A DNA stretch of 36,945 nt from an uncultured Gammaproteobacteria bacterium (GTDB taxonomy: Bacteria > Pseudomonadota > Gammaproteobacteria > Arenicellales > JAANXG01): the NCBI GenBank assembly GCA_947258975.1, contig CAMYKK010000055.1, positions 1 through 36,945 of the forward strand, in the 5' to 3' direction. Below the pieces are notes generated by a model. It did no database searches, was not told the origin of the DNA, and saw only the letters and a list, made by a program, of their open reading frames with translations. This document shows, in pieces, positions 16,721 through 25,920 of the stretch; position 1 is the first letter of the stretch; every line of letters begins with the position of its first letter. The translations under genes and the position numbers were made by a program.

Positions 16721-17577
16721 TCTGATTCCCTGAGATCATTGGAAAAGTTCTTACTGATTCCCTGCCATACCAGCAACACCTGTTTCGATCGCTCGAGCCG
16801 GGCCACCGGCGTAGCGGTGATAAGCAAGAACGCCTCGCTGGCGTCACGAATGATTTCCTTGATCTCGGCGACCGGGTAGCCAGCCGGGAAGCGCCCACCC
16901 ATGCCCGAAGTCACCAGCACGTCACCCAGCTTGATGTCGGCATTGTGCGTCAAATAGGACACCTTGAGCTGGTCCGGGTTGCCGGTCCCGAAGGTGATGG
17001 CACGCAGTCCATTGCGCTCGACCTGCACCGGCGTGGCGTGGCTTGGATCGGTGATCAGCGTAACGGCGCTGGTAAACGGCATGGTCTCGGTCACTTGCCC
17101 CATGACGCCATGGGGATCCAACACCGGCTGACCGACATAGATACCGTCAGTCACACCGCGGTTTACAATCAGTTTGTGGGTGTATGGATCGAGACTGACA
17201 TCGACCAATTCCGCCATGAGCACCTGATCTGGAACTTTTTCGGCGGCCGCCAAAAGGCGGCGCAGGCTCGCGTTCTCCGCCTCCAGGGCCTGCATGCGCT
17301 GCAGGCGCGCCCGCAGCTTCATGTTTTCCCCACGCACCCGCGTGTAGGCCTGATTGATGCTTTCCTCCGAGCTGAACGATTCCTGGAACCACGTGCCGAT
17401 GCGATCCGGTGTGCTGGCTATCAGTTGCAGCGGTGTTGCCACCATGGCAAGCGCAGAACGCACCCCCTGAAGGTATTCGGTACGGCGATCAGCGAGCATG
17501 ACCACCACCGACAGACAGATCAACAATACCAGTCTTAGAAAATCAGAAGAACGTGCGCGCGTGTTCCGGGTCGCCAT
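16717..17577 (-). CDS. mreC: Rod-shape-determining protein MreC
   Basis: A 286-residue bitopic protein: a short cytoplasmic tail, one membrane helix (about 10-30), a coiled coil (about 68-115, rich in Leu/Arg/Glu heptads) and a periplasmic beta domain (about 120-270) with LIVNRGVTDGIYVGQPVLDPHGVMGQ-type family residues and VTSGMGGRFPAGYPVAEI. It scaffolds PBP2 and RodA and couples them to MreB. It is separated from mreB by 168 bases containing a small hairpin and overlaps mreD. Confidence 0.95.
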   Translation of the reverse strand: MATRNTRARSSDFLRLVLLICLSVVVMLADRRTEYLQGVRSALAMVATPLQLIASTPDRIGTWFQESFSSEESINQAYTRVRGENMKLRARLQRMQALEAENASLRRLLAAAEKVPDQVLMAELVDVSLDPYTHKLIVNRGVTDGIYVGQPVLDPHGVMGQVTETMPFTSAVTLITDPSHATPVQVERNGLRAITFGTGNPDQLKVSYLTHNADIKLGDVLVTSGMGGRFPAGYPVAEIKEIIRDASEAFLLITATPVARLERSKQVLLVWQGISKNFSNDLRESE

Positions 17578-17723
17578 ATCAACTCCCGGTTACTCCGTCA
17601 CCCGACTCTATCCCGGCTTCGCTAGTGTGATGGACCGGCAAGATGTCAGTTAAGTATCCTGGGAAGGCCGTTGCCCGCGACGCACCGAGTTGGGGCGACG
17701 GCAGGCACACCCATTTTTCAAGA

Positions 17724-17743
17724 ATTGAAGTCGCCGCTTCAAT
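17724..17743 (-). promoter_or_regulatory. Hairpin just downstream of mreB
   Basis: A perfect 7-bp stem (ATTGAAG / CTTCAAT) with a 6-base loop lies 2 bases past the mreB stop. No T run follows on the minus strand, so it is more likely an mRNA processing or stabilising structure than a full terminator. It may help keep MreB in excess over MreC and MreD. The rest of the 168-base gap shows nothing clear. Confidence 0.4.
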
Positions 17744-17745
17744 CT

Positions 17746-18837
<1,092 letters not shown>

Positions 18838-18915
18838 TCAACGGCGGGTAAGGTGTTCAACCTAAACGCGTGATATGTTAATTTGGAAAACTGGGGTTCG
18901 AATTGTTACACACAA

Positions 18916-19203
18916 ATGGCTCTAGATCACCAGACCGTTAAAAATATCGCCCGGCTTGCACGACTGCATATCGATGAATCAAACGTCGAACGATATGCCG
19001 TCGAGCTGTCCCGCATCTTGGACTTTGTCGAACAAATGAACCGCGTGGATACGCAAGACGTGATCCCATTGGCACATCCCCAGGAGGGCCGCCTGCGCTT
19101 GCGCGATGACCTCGTCACAGAAACGAACCAGCGCGATTCGCTGCAAAAGGCAGCACCAGAAAAAGAAGCGGGCCTGTACCTGGTCCCGAAGGTCATCGAA
19201 TAA
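18916..19203 (+). CDS. gatC: Asp/Glu-tRNA amidotransferase subunit C (GatC)
   Basis: A 95-residue GatC that wraps around GatA and links it to GatB. Typical features: HQTVKNIARLARLHI, an LSRILDFVEQMNRVDT helix, LRDDLVTE and the C-terminal EAGLYLVPKVIE. The complex turns misacylated Glu-tRNA(Gln) or Asp-tRNA(Asn) into the amidated forms. I chose the ATG at 18916 because it gives the family length; the frame is open a further 33 bases. First gene of gatC-gatA-gatB. Confidence 0.95.
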   Translation: MALDHQTVKNIARLARLHIDESNVERYAVELSRILDFVEQMNRVDTQDVIPLAHPQEGRLRLRDDLVTETNQRDSLQKAAPEKEAGLYLVPKVIE

Positions 19204-19284
19204 TAACGCTCGACGGGATTGCCCGCTGCCGTGACAAGTGAGTGCGCGGAATCCCGACATAAAGATTCACCATGGTAGACATCC

Positions 19285-20736
19285 GTGCATAACAAGCCGA
19301 TATCAGAACTCGCCAACGATCTCGTCGCGAAAACCGTATCGAGCGTTGAGCTGACGCAGTATTTTCTCAGCCGCATTGAACAGCATGAGAACCTGAACGC
19401 GTTTATCACCGTTGATCCCGAATTCTCGTTGGCCCAGGCGCGCGAAGCCGATCGAAGGATTCAACAGGGTGATAAATCTGCTTTGATCGGCGTTCCCATC
19501 GCACATAAAGATATTTTTTGCACTAAGGGATTATTGACGACGTGCGGATCGCGCATCTTGTCAAACTTTGTCTCGCCTTACGATGCGACGGTGATCGACA
19601 GGCTCAATCAAAACGGCGCCGTTATTCTCGGTAAGACCAACATGGACGAATTCGCCATGGGATCGTCCAACGAAACGTCGTATTTTGGCCCGGTAAAAAA
19701 TCCCTGGGATAACGCCACTGTGCCGGGCGGCAGTTCGGGAGGCTCGGCGGCAGCGGTCGCGGCGCGCATCGCGCCGGCGGCGACCGGCACCGACACCGGC
19801 GGTTCGATTCGCCAACCGGCGGCATTTTGCGGCGTCACCGGCTTCAAACCCAGTTATGGTCAGGTTTCCCGCTATGGCATGGTCGCATTCGCCTCGTCCC
19901 TTGATCAAGGTGGGCCAATCACGCGTTCTGCGGAAGACGCCGCGCTGCTGCTCAATGTCGTCGCCGGATTCGATGCGCGCGATTCAACCTCGGTGCAGCG
20001 GCAGACCACGGATTTTGTTGCCGGGCTTGGCGAAGATGTCCAAGGATTGCGGATCGGACTGCCCACCCAGTTCTTCGGCCATGGACTGGACAGTGAAGTC
20101 GAGCGCACGGTGCGCGAGGCACTGCAGGAATACGAGAAACTGGGGGCGACCTTGATCGATATCGATCTACCGAATAGCGATCTGTGTGTACCGTGTTATT
20201 ACGTGCTGGCCCCCTCGGAAGCATCCTCGAACCTAGCGCGCTACGACGGAGTACGCTACGGCTACCGCGCACCGGACTACAGCAACCTCATCGATATGTA
20301 CATGAAAACCCGTGCGGAAGGATTTGGCGAAGAAGTCAAACGGCGGATTATGATCGGTACCTACGCGTTATCGGCGGGCTATTACGATGCCTACTACGTA
20401 AAGGCCCAGCAACTGCGCCGCTTGATCGCCCAGGATTTCGAGCAAGCGTTCGCACAGTGCGACGTCATCATGGGCCCGACTACGCCCACCACCGCGTTCG
20501 CGATCGGGTCAAAGACCGACGATCCCATCGCCATGTATCTCAACGACATCTATACGATTTCGGTCAACCTCGCCGGCCTGCCGGGTATCTCGATTCCGGT
20601 AGGCTTGGACAGTACAGGTAAACCCATAGGCCTGCAGATTATCGGCCAGTACTTTGGCGACACCCATGTGCTCAACGCGGCTCATCGGTTTCAAATGACC
20701 ACCGACTGGCATCAACTCGAGCCCCCGGGAGATTAA
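19285..20736 (+). CDS. gatA: Asp/Glu-tRNA amidotransferase subunit A (GatA)
   Basis: A 483-residue amidase-signature enzyme that releases ammonia from glutamine for GatB. The Ser-cisSer-Lys triad is visible: Lys75 (IAHKDIFC), Ser150 ([11 protein letters not shown]) and Ser174 ([11 protein letters not shown]). Length and motifs are normal. The start is a GTG at 19285, 81 bases after gatC, giving the typical [13 protein letters not shown] beginning. Confidence 0.97.
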   Translation: MHNKPISELANDLVAKTVSSVELTQYFLSRIEQHENLNAFITVDPEFSLAQAREADRRIQQGDKSALIGVPIAHKDIFCTKGLLTTCGSRILSNFVSPYDATVIDRLNQNGAVILGKTNMDEFAMGSSNETSYFGPVKNPWDNATVPGGSSGGSAAAVAARIAPAATGTDTGGSIRQPAAFCGVTGFKPSYGQVSRYGMVAFASSLDQGGPITRSAEDAALLLNVVAGFDARDSTSVQRQTTDFVAGLGEDVQGLRIGLPTQFFGHGLDSEVERTVREALQEYEKLGATLIDIDLPNSDLCVPCYYVLAPSEASSNLARYDGVRYGYRAPDYSNLIDMYMKTRAEGFGEEVKRRIMIGTYALSAGYYDAYYVKAQQLRRLIAQDFEQAFAQCDVIMGPTTPTTAFAIGSKTDDPIAMYLNDIYTISVNLAGLPGISIPVGLDSTGKPIGLQIIGQYFGDTHVLNAAHRFQMTTDWHQLEPPGD

Positions 20737-20738
20737 CA

Positions 20739-20849
20739 ATGAGTCAAAGCCCCGCGGGCCATCGTACAACCAGCCCCCTGTACCACTCTCCGAAATCTGA
20801 CTCAGGCGCGACCTTTGACGGCAATGACAGCTGGATTAATACACCATGA
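20739..20849 (+). CDS. Possible 36-residue protein between gatA and gatB
   Basis: An ATG 2 bases after the gatA stop opens a 36-codon frame that fills the gatA-gatB gap and ends in a TGA overlapping the gatB ATG (ATGA). GGGAGA lies about 7 bases before its ATG, a good ribosome site. The product is polar and rich in Ser/Pro/Asp (starts [16 protein letters not shown], ends DSWINTP), with no membrane segment or known motif. It could be a real small protein or simply a coupling leader that hands ribosomes on to gatB. I do not recognise a family. Confidence 0.4.
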   Translation: MSQSPAGHRTTSPLYHSPKSDSGATFDGNDSWINTP

Positions 20850-22279
20850 ACTGGGAACCTGTCATTGGTCTTGAAATCCATGTGCAACTGCTCACGCACA
20901 GCAAGATCTTCTCCGGCGCGTCCACCGCCTTTGGAGCGGACGCCAATACCCAAGCTTGCGCCGTGGATGTCGCGCTGCCGGGTGTCCTGCCGGTGATGAA
21001 CGAACAGGCGGCGCGTATGGCGGTCAAATTTGGATTAGCGGTGGATGCGAAGATCAATCGGCGCTCGGTATTCGCGCGCAAGAATTATTTCTACCCCGAC
21101 CTGCCCAAGGGTTATCAGATCAGTCAATATGAATTACCCATCGTCGGTGAAGGGAATCTAATCATCGATACCGACGACGGTCAAAAAAGAATCGGCATTA
21201 CCCGCGCGCACCTGGAGGAAGACGCGGGAAAATCTCTGCACGAGGACTATCATGGCATGACGGGGATTGATCTCAACCGCGCCGGCACCCCATTGATAGA
21301 AATTGTCTCCGAGCCGGATATGCGCTCGGCAAAAGAAGCCGTCACCTACCTCAAGAAGATGCACACCCTGGTGCGCTATCTCGATATCTGCGACGGCAAC
21401 ATGCAGGAAGGGTCGTTCCGCTGTGACGCTAATGTGTCTGTGCGGCCGGTTGGTCAGCAGGAATTGGGCACCCGCACGGAATTGAAAAACATCAATTCGT
21501 TCCGATTCGTCGAACGGGCCATCGAGTATGAGATTGAACGGCAAATCGATATCTTGGAAGATGGTGGCTCGGTGGTGCAAGAGACCCGTCTTTACGACCC
21601 GGACAAAGGCGAAACGCGCCCCATGCGCACCAAAGAGGAGGCACACGACTATCGTTACTTCCCAGACCCCGATCTCCCGCCACTGGAATTGGATGACGAT
21701 TTTGTTGAGGCCACGCGCCAGACCCTGCCGGAGCTTCCTAATGCCAAACAAACACGTTTCATGTCGCAATACGGGCTCAGCCGGGAAGACTCCTCACAGT
21801 TGACAGCCGCGAAAGAGCTAGCCGAGTATTTTGAAGCAGCCGCAGGCGCTACGAAGGGCGACGTGAAGACCGTCTCCAACTGGATCATCGGCGACCTATC
21901 GGGTTATCTGAATAAAGAACACAGAGAGATTGCGGAATCACCGGTCGGTGCCCGGCAGCTGGCACTGCTCATCGACCGCATCCATGACAACACCATCTCG
22001 GGGAAGATTGCCAAAGAGGTCTTCGACGCGATGTGGCACGGCGAAGGCGATGCCGACGACATCATTAACGACAAGGGACTGAAACAGATCACCGACACTA
22101 GCGCGATCGAGACGGTTATCGACGAGGTGCTCACGCGGTCCGCGCTTCAGATCGAGCAATACAAAAGCGGTCAGAACAAGGTGTTCGGCTATTTTGTCGG
22201 CCAGGTCATGAAGGCCACCAAAGGCAAGGCCAATCCGCAACAGGTAAATCAAATCTTGCAGCGAAAACTCGACGCATAA
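20846..22279 (+). CDS. gatB: Asp/Glu-tRNA amidotransferase subunit B (GatB)
   Basis: A 477-residue GatB, the subunit that phosphorylates the misacylated tRNA and amidates it with ammonia channelled from GatA. Family signature: [14 protein letters not shown] at the N-terminus, [19 protein letters not shown], the [19 protein letters not shown] block and [12 protein letters not shown]. The C-terminal YqeY-like tail domain, about 330-477, contacts tRNA and ends [10 protein letters not shown]. It is complete and last in gatCAB, followed 53 bases later by tRNA-Arg. Confidence 0.97.
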   Translation: MNWEPVIGLEIHVQLLTHSKIFSGASTAFGADANTQACAVDVALPGVLPVMNEQAARMAVKFGLAVDAKINRRSVFARKNYFYPDLPKGYQISQYELPIVGEGNLIIDTDDGQKRIGITRAHLEEDAGKSLHEDYHGMTGIDLNRAGTPLIEIVSEPDMRSAKEAVTYLKKMHTLVRYLDICDGNMQEGSFRCDANVSVRPVGQQELGTRTELKNINSFRFVERAIEYEIERQIDILEDGGSVVQETRLYDPDKGETRPMRTKEEAHDYRYFPDPDLPPLELDDDFVEATRQTLPELPNAKQTRFMSQYGLSREDSSQLTAAKELAEYFEAAAGATKGDVKTVSNWIIGDLSGYLNKEHREIAESPVGARQLALLIDRIHDNTISGKIAKEVFDAMWHGEGDADDIINDKGLKQITDTSAIETVIDEVLTRSALQIEQYKSGQNKVFGYFVGQVMKATKGKANPQQVNQILQRKLDA

Positions 22280-22281
22280 AT

Positions 22282-22310
22282 TTAATCAAGTCGACACAAC
22301 CGTTTATACT
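22282..22310 (+). promoter_or_regulatory. Possible tRNA-Arg promoter
   Basis: TATACT at 22305-22310 is a good -10 element 23 bases before the tRNA. The -35 position 17 bases upstream reads TTAATC (3 of 6 matches), so only the -10 part is convincing. Confidence 0.35.
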
Positions 22311-22332
22311 TCGCTCTCTGTACTTCAGCACC

Positions 22333-22409
22333 GCGCCTGTAGCTCAGTTGGATAGAGTACCTGGCTTCGAACCAGGTGGTCGGGGGTTCGAGTCCCTCCG
22401 GGCGCGCCA
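22333..22409 (+). tRNA. tRNA-Arg, anticodon TCG
   Basis: A complete 77-base tRNA with encoded CCA. Acceptor stem GCGCCTG pairs with CGGGCGC (one G-U), discriminator G, CCA at 22407-22409. Anticodon stem CCTGG/CCAGG (22360-22364 and 22372-22376) with loop CTTCGAA, so the anticodon is TCG (22367-22369), reading CGA. The T arm contains GGTTCGAGTCC. It stands at the border between housekeeping and accessory DNA, and its 3' half is the likely attachment site of the neighbouring integrase. Confidence 0.96.
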
Positions 22410-22413
22410 ATAA

Positions 22414-22444
22414 ATCAACAGGTTACGAATCATTCGCTGTTGAT
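22414..22444. other. Stem-loop right after tRNA-Arg
   Basis: ATCAACAG (22414-22421) and CTGTTGAT (22437-22444) form an exact 8-bp inverted repeat; inside it CGAA/TTCG can add a second short stem. It lies 4 bases past the tRNA CCA and overlaps the start of the island. It may be the tRNA terminator or an integrase-binding part of attL. Confidence 0.55.
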
Positions 22445-22446
22445 AC

Positions 22447-23592
22447 TCATCTTATTTCCGACATTTTTCCGACAATTTCCGACACTTTCCGCTTGACCAC
22501 CGTTAATGTCGGAGTTTGGGCGATCCCTCTGTCGACAATCCGATCTACCGCATCCAGCAACTCCTGTAGTTCCGCAGCCGAGTAGTGCGTCGTGATATCG
22601 CCGTTGGCGTGGCCCAGCAGAGCCTTGCGGGTTTCCAACGAAACCCCTGCACCCCTGAGTCGCCGTCCGAAGGTGTGCCGAAGATTATGCACGCCCTTCA
22701 GGATGCCTTTTTCGTCGGGCAGACCCGCAGCCTTCCAGGCCCTCTTCCACGCCGTGTTGTGAAGCCTGTTCACGGGCCGACCTCGGTACGTGAACACGAA
22801 CACTTTGTGCATTCCGCGCCGAGAATCAACGACTCTTCGCGCCACCGCATTTAATACCACAGCCCGTTCCGTGCTGGTTTTCGTGACCGATTCCGGCAAC
22901 ACAAACACCGACGTACCGAGATCCGTCACCTTCACTTCCCAGTCCCAGCGAAGCCGGCAGATTTCCTGCTCCCGACAACCGGTGTTGACAGCAAACAACG
23001 CCGCATCGGCCAGATGCCGGGGAAGACACCTTATTAATGTGTCCTGCTCTTCCCACGACAGCGGGTACGGTTTCGCCTGGCGCCCCCTCAATGACAACCG
23101 AGTGAGCTGCGCCGGCGCTTGCCCTAACCACGGCGTTCCATCCACGTTCCGCCAAACCCGTGCTGCTTTGTTCAACACTGCCGACACAACACCGATTGCG
23201 TTATTGACCGTCTTCGGTGCCATTTCGCGTGCGGTTTCATGATCCACGAACGCTTTAAGCGTGCCGTCATGAATCTGCTCGAGCGGCAGCTGTCCGATAA
23301 ACGGGGACACCTGGTCTAGATGCATCGCCACGATATCCGAAGACGGCTTTTGCGCAATCTCTTCGAGATAGCGCATTCCGGCTTCCTCGAAGCTGTAAAC
23401 CGCTGCCTCTTGCCGCCGGGCCTCCTGCCCTATTTCCGCCAACCGACGAATCAGGTACTGCTCTGCCTCAGCGCGGCTAGTCGTTTCCGTGCTTTCCCTG
23501 AGCCACCCTCCTTGGCAGTCATTACAACGTTTTTCAATGTGCCAGATCCCGCCTTTGAGGCGAAGCCCCGGCATTCGGTTACGTTTAGACAT
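22447..23592 (-). CDS. Tyrosine recombinase/phage-type integrase (int1)
   Basis: A 381-residue site-specific recombinase. Residues 21-30 carry two cysteines (CNDCQGG), which may be part of a small N-terminal DNA-binding fold. The SAM-like core-binding domain covers about 65-165 and the catalytic domain about 175-345. Catalytic residues: Arg207 (NTGCREQEICRL), His302 and Arg305 (HNLRHTFGRRL), His328 (LLGHANGDITTHY) and the nucleophile Tyr337. The gene ends 37 bases from tRNA-Arg, so it probably integrated the island into that tRNA. Its last 13 codons contain the phased repeats described separately. Its 5' end overlaps the excisionase-like gene by 142 bases in another frame, and an internal start (Met7, 23574) is possible. 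Confidence 0.9.
   Translation of the reverse strand: MSKRNRMPGLRLKGGIWHIEKRCNDCQGGWLRESTETTSRAEAEQYLIRRLAEIGQEARRQEAAVYSFEEAGMRYLEEIAQKPSSDIVAMHLDQVSPFIGQLPLEQIHDGTLKAFVDHETAREMAPKTVNNAIGVVSAVLNKAARVWRNVDGTPWLGQAPAQLTRLSLRGRQAKPYPLSWEEQDTLIRCLPRHLADAALFAVNTGCREQEICRLRWDWEVKVTDLGTSVFVLPESVTKTSTERAVVLNAVARRVVDSRRGMHKVFVFTYRGRPVNRLHNTAWKRAWKAAGLPDEKGILKGVHNLRHTFGRRLRGAGVSLETRKALLGHANGDITTHYSAAELQELLDAVDRIVDRGIAQTPTLTVVKRKVSEIVGKMSEIR
22455..22492. repeat. Helically phased direct repeats near attL
   Basis: TTTCCGACA occurs exactly at 22455, 22466 and 22476, and a partial copy (TTTCCGC) at 22486. Spacing is 11, 10 and 10 bases, about one helical turn, so a protein could bind all copies on one face. 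The repeats lie within the 3' end of int1 and explain its repetitive C-terminus (SEIVGKMSEIR). Arm-type sites for the integrase or its accessory factor are a reasonable guess. Confidence 0.6.
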
Positions 23593-23834
23593 ATGTCGTC
23601 CTCCAGTTTTTTAGCTTTCGGACGACGCCCGTTGCGGGTCTTATACTGATCCACCCAAGCGTCCAGATCAAGTCTGTCGAAAGCTACTCCCTGCAACCCA
23701 ATTGGGATCTCGACGAGATCCGGCCGCACATCTACGTTGAACCGGTTTCTATCCATACCGAGATACTGGGGTGCATCTCGAAGCCGGACCAGTCTCGGAA
23801 GAGTGTGTACCGCAAGCGGTTCGTCACGAGCCAT
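23451..23834 (-). CDS. Excisionase-like HTH protein of the integration module
   Basis: A 127-residue protein whose N-terminal part resembles AlpA/excisionase winged-HTH proteins: PRLVRLRDAPQYLGMDRNRF (a helix-turn-helix), then VEIPIGLQGVAFDRLDLDAWVDQYK. The basic C-terminal tail (KARKRLAALRQ) runs over the start of int1. Proteins of this layout are often found beside phage-type integrases in proteobacteria, with the same overlap. It begins 9 bases after int2 ends, so int2, this gene and int1 probably form one transcript. It is a candidate directionality factor or a regulator of the integrases; that role is inferred from family and position. Confidence 0.7.
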   Translation of the reverse strand: MARDEPLAVHTLPRLVRLRDAPQYLGMDRNRFNVDVRPDLVEIPIGLQGVAFDRLDLDAWVDQYKTRNGRRPKAKKLEDDICLNVTECRGFASKAGSGTLKNVVMTAKEGGSGKARKRLAALRQSST

Positions 23835-23843
23835 GTTTGATCT

Positions 23844-24725
23844 CTATCGACCCAAATAAGTACTAGTAATATCGATGCGGGAATGCCCCAGCTCTGCAGC
23901 AATTTGCAGCCGCGCTTCCCGATCTTTCTCCCTCAACGCACCTTCTAGTTGTATCGTCGGTGTGCCGCCAAGGATCTGCGCTTTGCGTCCGGTGAGCTCC
24001 TCATAACGCCGTTGTGCGTAGGCGTGGCGAAGGCCGTGGGTCTTCGAGAGCCCCGCACGCCGGGTCTGGTACTCCCAAGTCATAACGTGCTCTCGATAGC
24101 TTTTCCGTGCTGGTATGAGTGATCCGTTCTTAGCAAACGCCTTGGCAGCGTTTAGGACTTCGCGCTGCTGCTGGGTTCGAATCGGGATCTCCCGCGGCCG
24201 CCCCCCTTTCGTCCAACTGCTTTTTAAGACAAGTTTGTCGCCACGATCCGCCCAGGTCGGTTCAACCTTCATGGCTTCTTCTCGCCGCAGGCCAAAGGCG
24301 GCTTGCATCCGAAAACTGTGATAGACGTGGTTGTCCGTGACGCGCTTTAGAACGTCCTCGGTGAGGGGCACAGCCCTGGACTGCTCCGAGAGGTAAGTCC
24401 GCGCCTCGATTCCTAGGGAGCGGTTGGTGTCGGGCAGCAGATTCGATTTACCCACTTTCTCCAATACCCAACGCACATTCGCCAACCGGTTCTTGACCGT
24501 GGCCTCGCTGACGGGCTGGCTGTATGGATTCCCGGTTTTCCACACGTGTAAGACCTTCTGAATATGCTTTTGCCGGACATTGCGAAGCCGCAAGCCCCGG
24601 AATCCCAATGTATGGAGGTCTTTGGCAAACTGCATCACGATCTTTCTCCGGTCGTATTGGGTCACGTGCGATCCATCCCGATTTCTCTTCAATAACTGCG
24701 TCAAATCCCACTGCAAGGGCGTCAT
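23844..24725 (-). CDS. Second tyrosine recombinase (int2), integrase_1-type
   Basis: A 293-residue recombinase unlike int1, resembling the phage_int_SAM_2 plus Integrase_1 group. N-terminal core-binding part about 1-110, catalytic part about 120-293. Catalytic residues: Arg147 (AAFGLRREEAMKV), His230 and Arg233 (THGLRHAYAQRR), His281 (ELGHSRIDITSTYLG) and Tyr290, three residues from the end. I chose the ATG at 24725, with GGGAG about 10 bases upstream, over the TTG at 24743. Two different, apparently intact integrases on one strand with a small HTH gene between them suggest either a nested insertion or a recombinase pair working together. Confidence 0.87.
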   Translation of the reverse strand: MTPLQWDLTQLLKRNRDGSHVTQYDRRKIVMQFAKDLHTLGFRGLRLRNVRQKHIQKVLHVWKTGNPYSQPVSEATVKNRLANVRWVLEKVGKSNLLPDTNRSLGIEARTYLSEQSRAVPLTEDVLKRVTDNHVYHSFRMQAAFGLRREEAMKVEPTWADRGDKLVLKSSWTKGGRPREIPIRTQQQREVLNAAKAFAKNGSLIPARKSYREHVMTWEYQTRRAGLSKTHGLRHAYAQRRYEELTGRKAQILGGTPTIQLEGALREKDREARLQIAAELGHSRIDITSTYLGR

Positions 24726-25285
24726 CTTCAATGCTCCCGCCAAGTTAGTGACTTCATGCCGCCGGTTTAGGCGGCGCTTCTGGGCGCTTTCGTCGCGCCA
24801 ACACTGCGAATCTCGCTTCTACGTACGTGCGTTCGGTTAGTGTTGGTCCGCGACATGCCCCTGCCCGGCGGCAGGTCACAGTCATTGAAGGTTGAAATAA
24901 AACTTACCTTCAAACACGGCGGAATTTAACGTCGGTCACGTAGTCCCCGACGTGCCTGATGAGGCTGCAGACCACCCCATAAGTGATCTACACCGCAGGC
25001 TTTCGTTAGCCACTTTCATGAGACTCATCACCTCCTTATCTATAGAGAAGCAATGAATCCAGGGAACCCACCACCTCCAGGGTGGCGGGTCACCCCAGAT
25101 TCGGGTTTTGGAAATGCGAAGCCGGTCGGTCTTAAATCACAGACCGTCACGGTCTTCGCGGTTGACTCGACGCCGCACCAAATTGCCCTGTCCCCGCCGC
25201 GAATATCGAGACTAGGACAGTGACCGCCACAAGGGCCGGTCTCGGCAACGTCAGAGTTGGTGTCGAGCTGCCGCGCAAATGCGGC

Positions 25286-25316
25286 AAAAAGGACTAGTGG
25301 GCACACGGCCCACTAG
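25286..25316 (-). terminator. Intrinsic terminator, minus strand
   Basis: A perfect 9-bp stem CTAGTGGGC/GCCCACTAG (25294-25302 and 25308-25316) with a 5-base loop is followed on the minus strand by TCCTTTTTGCC. It would end a transcript arriving from the right, such as the small ORF near 25.7 kb, and insulate int2. Confidence 0.6.
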
Positions 25317-25701
25317 CTTAGCGGAAAGAATAAGGCCGATAAGTACACGTCCTATCGACTTAGTGGAAGTAATCCCGCTAGGCTTTACGCCCGTTTCCCC
25401 TCGCAGAAATCATTGGTTCAGTAACTGCCCACATCATGCGGCTCAGTCACCATAGCCAATTTTACGCGTCCTGCTCAATTGAACAATAGCTATACGGTTC
25501 ATCCATTTTTGACGATGAAGCATCATAAAAGCCTCCGTCACTCGCCCGTCACTCGAAATATTTCGTTTGCTTTCCCGCAAACCCGCGCCGGACTTAAGTT
25601 TCTTCGGGTACCGGCGCGCGTCACTACTGACCGGCGTCCGCAGTGACGCGCTTAATACGTTTCGATGCGACCGCTCGATCGACGCTCGAGGACTAGAAGC
25701 A

Positions 25702-25827
25702 TCAGCGTTTCCTAATAGACGGCTCACGACCCAGACTGTGTAATAACTCGGCTTTTAGCGTTTTCTCGGCGTACATGCCACTCAGATAATTTTCATCGGT
25801 ATAATTTTTTCGTTCCTTGATGTGCAT
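25702..25827 (-). CDS. Possible 41-residue small protein
   Basis: The frame ATG 25827 to TGA 25702 encodes 41 residues (MHIKERKNYTDENYLSGMY..., ending REPSIRKR) with a charged, helical, protein-like composition unlike the noisy frames around it. GGAAAA lies about 11 bases before the ATG. No family is recognised. It could be intact or the end of a decayed gene, since the frame is open upstream. Confidence 0.3.
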   Translation of the reverse strand: MHIKERKNYTDENYLSGMYAEKTLKAELLHSLGREPSIRKR

Positions 25828-25920
25828 CGTTATTTTCCATAGGCATTTTTGTACAGATTCAGCGATACAGAAGGGCTGCGAAGGATGTGAGGGTGGTGTT
25901 TTTGAAAGAAACGAGCGTGT

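Larger units (their letters stand above)
24726..25920. other. 1.2-kb region with few genes and several inverted repeats
   Basis: No convincing gene fills this stretch apart from a possible 41-residue ORF. Inverted repeats seen: CCAACACT/AGTGTTGG (24798-24805 and 24839-24846, spacer 33), TTGAAGGT/ACCTTCAA (24885-24892 and 24906-24913), ACGTCGG/CCGACGT (24929-24935 and 24947-24953) and a 9-bp stem at 25294-25316. The short frames on both strands (for example 25040-25306 and 25443-25727, minus) have no recognisable domains. It may hold int2 control sites, a transfer origin or decayed sequence. Confidence 0.5.

Noticed and set aside
22380-22409. Search for an attR copy of the tRNA-Arg 3' end within the window
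   Set aside because: I saw no second copy by eye up to 36945; if the island is intact its far end is outside the window.
24956-24963. CTGATGAG preceded by a 7-bp hairpin, like a hammerhead ribozyme core
   Set aside because: The second conserved core element (GAAA after stem II) is missing on the same strand, and stem I is not adjacent to the CTGATGA box.
25040-25306. 88-codon minus-strand frame downstream of the integrases
   Set aside because: It has no recognisable domain, spans the loop of the terminator hairpin, and its Gly/Cys-rich composition looks non-coding. The 25443-25727 minus frame was set aside for similar reasons.
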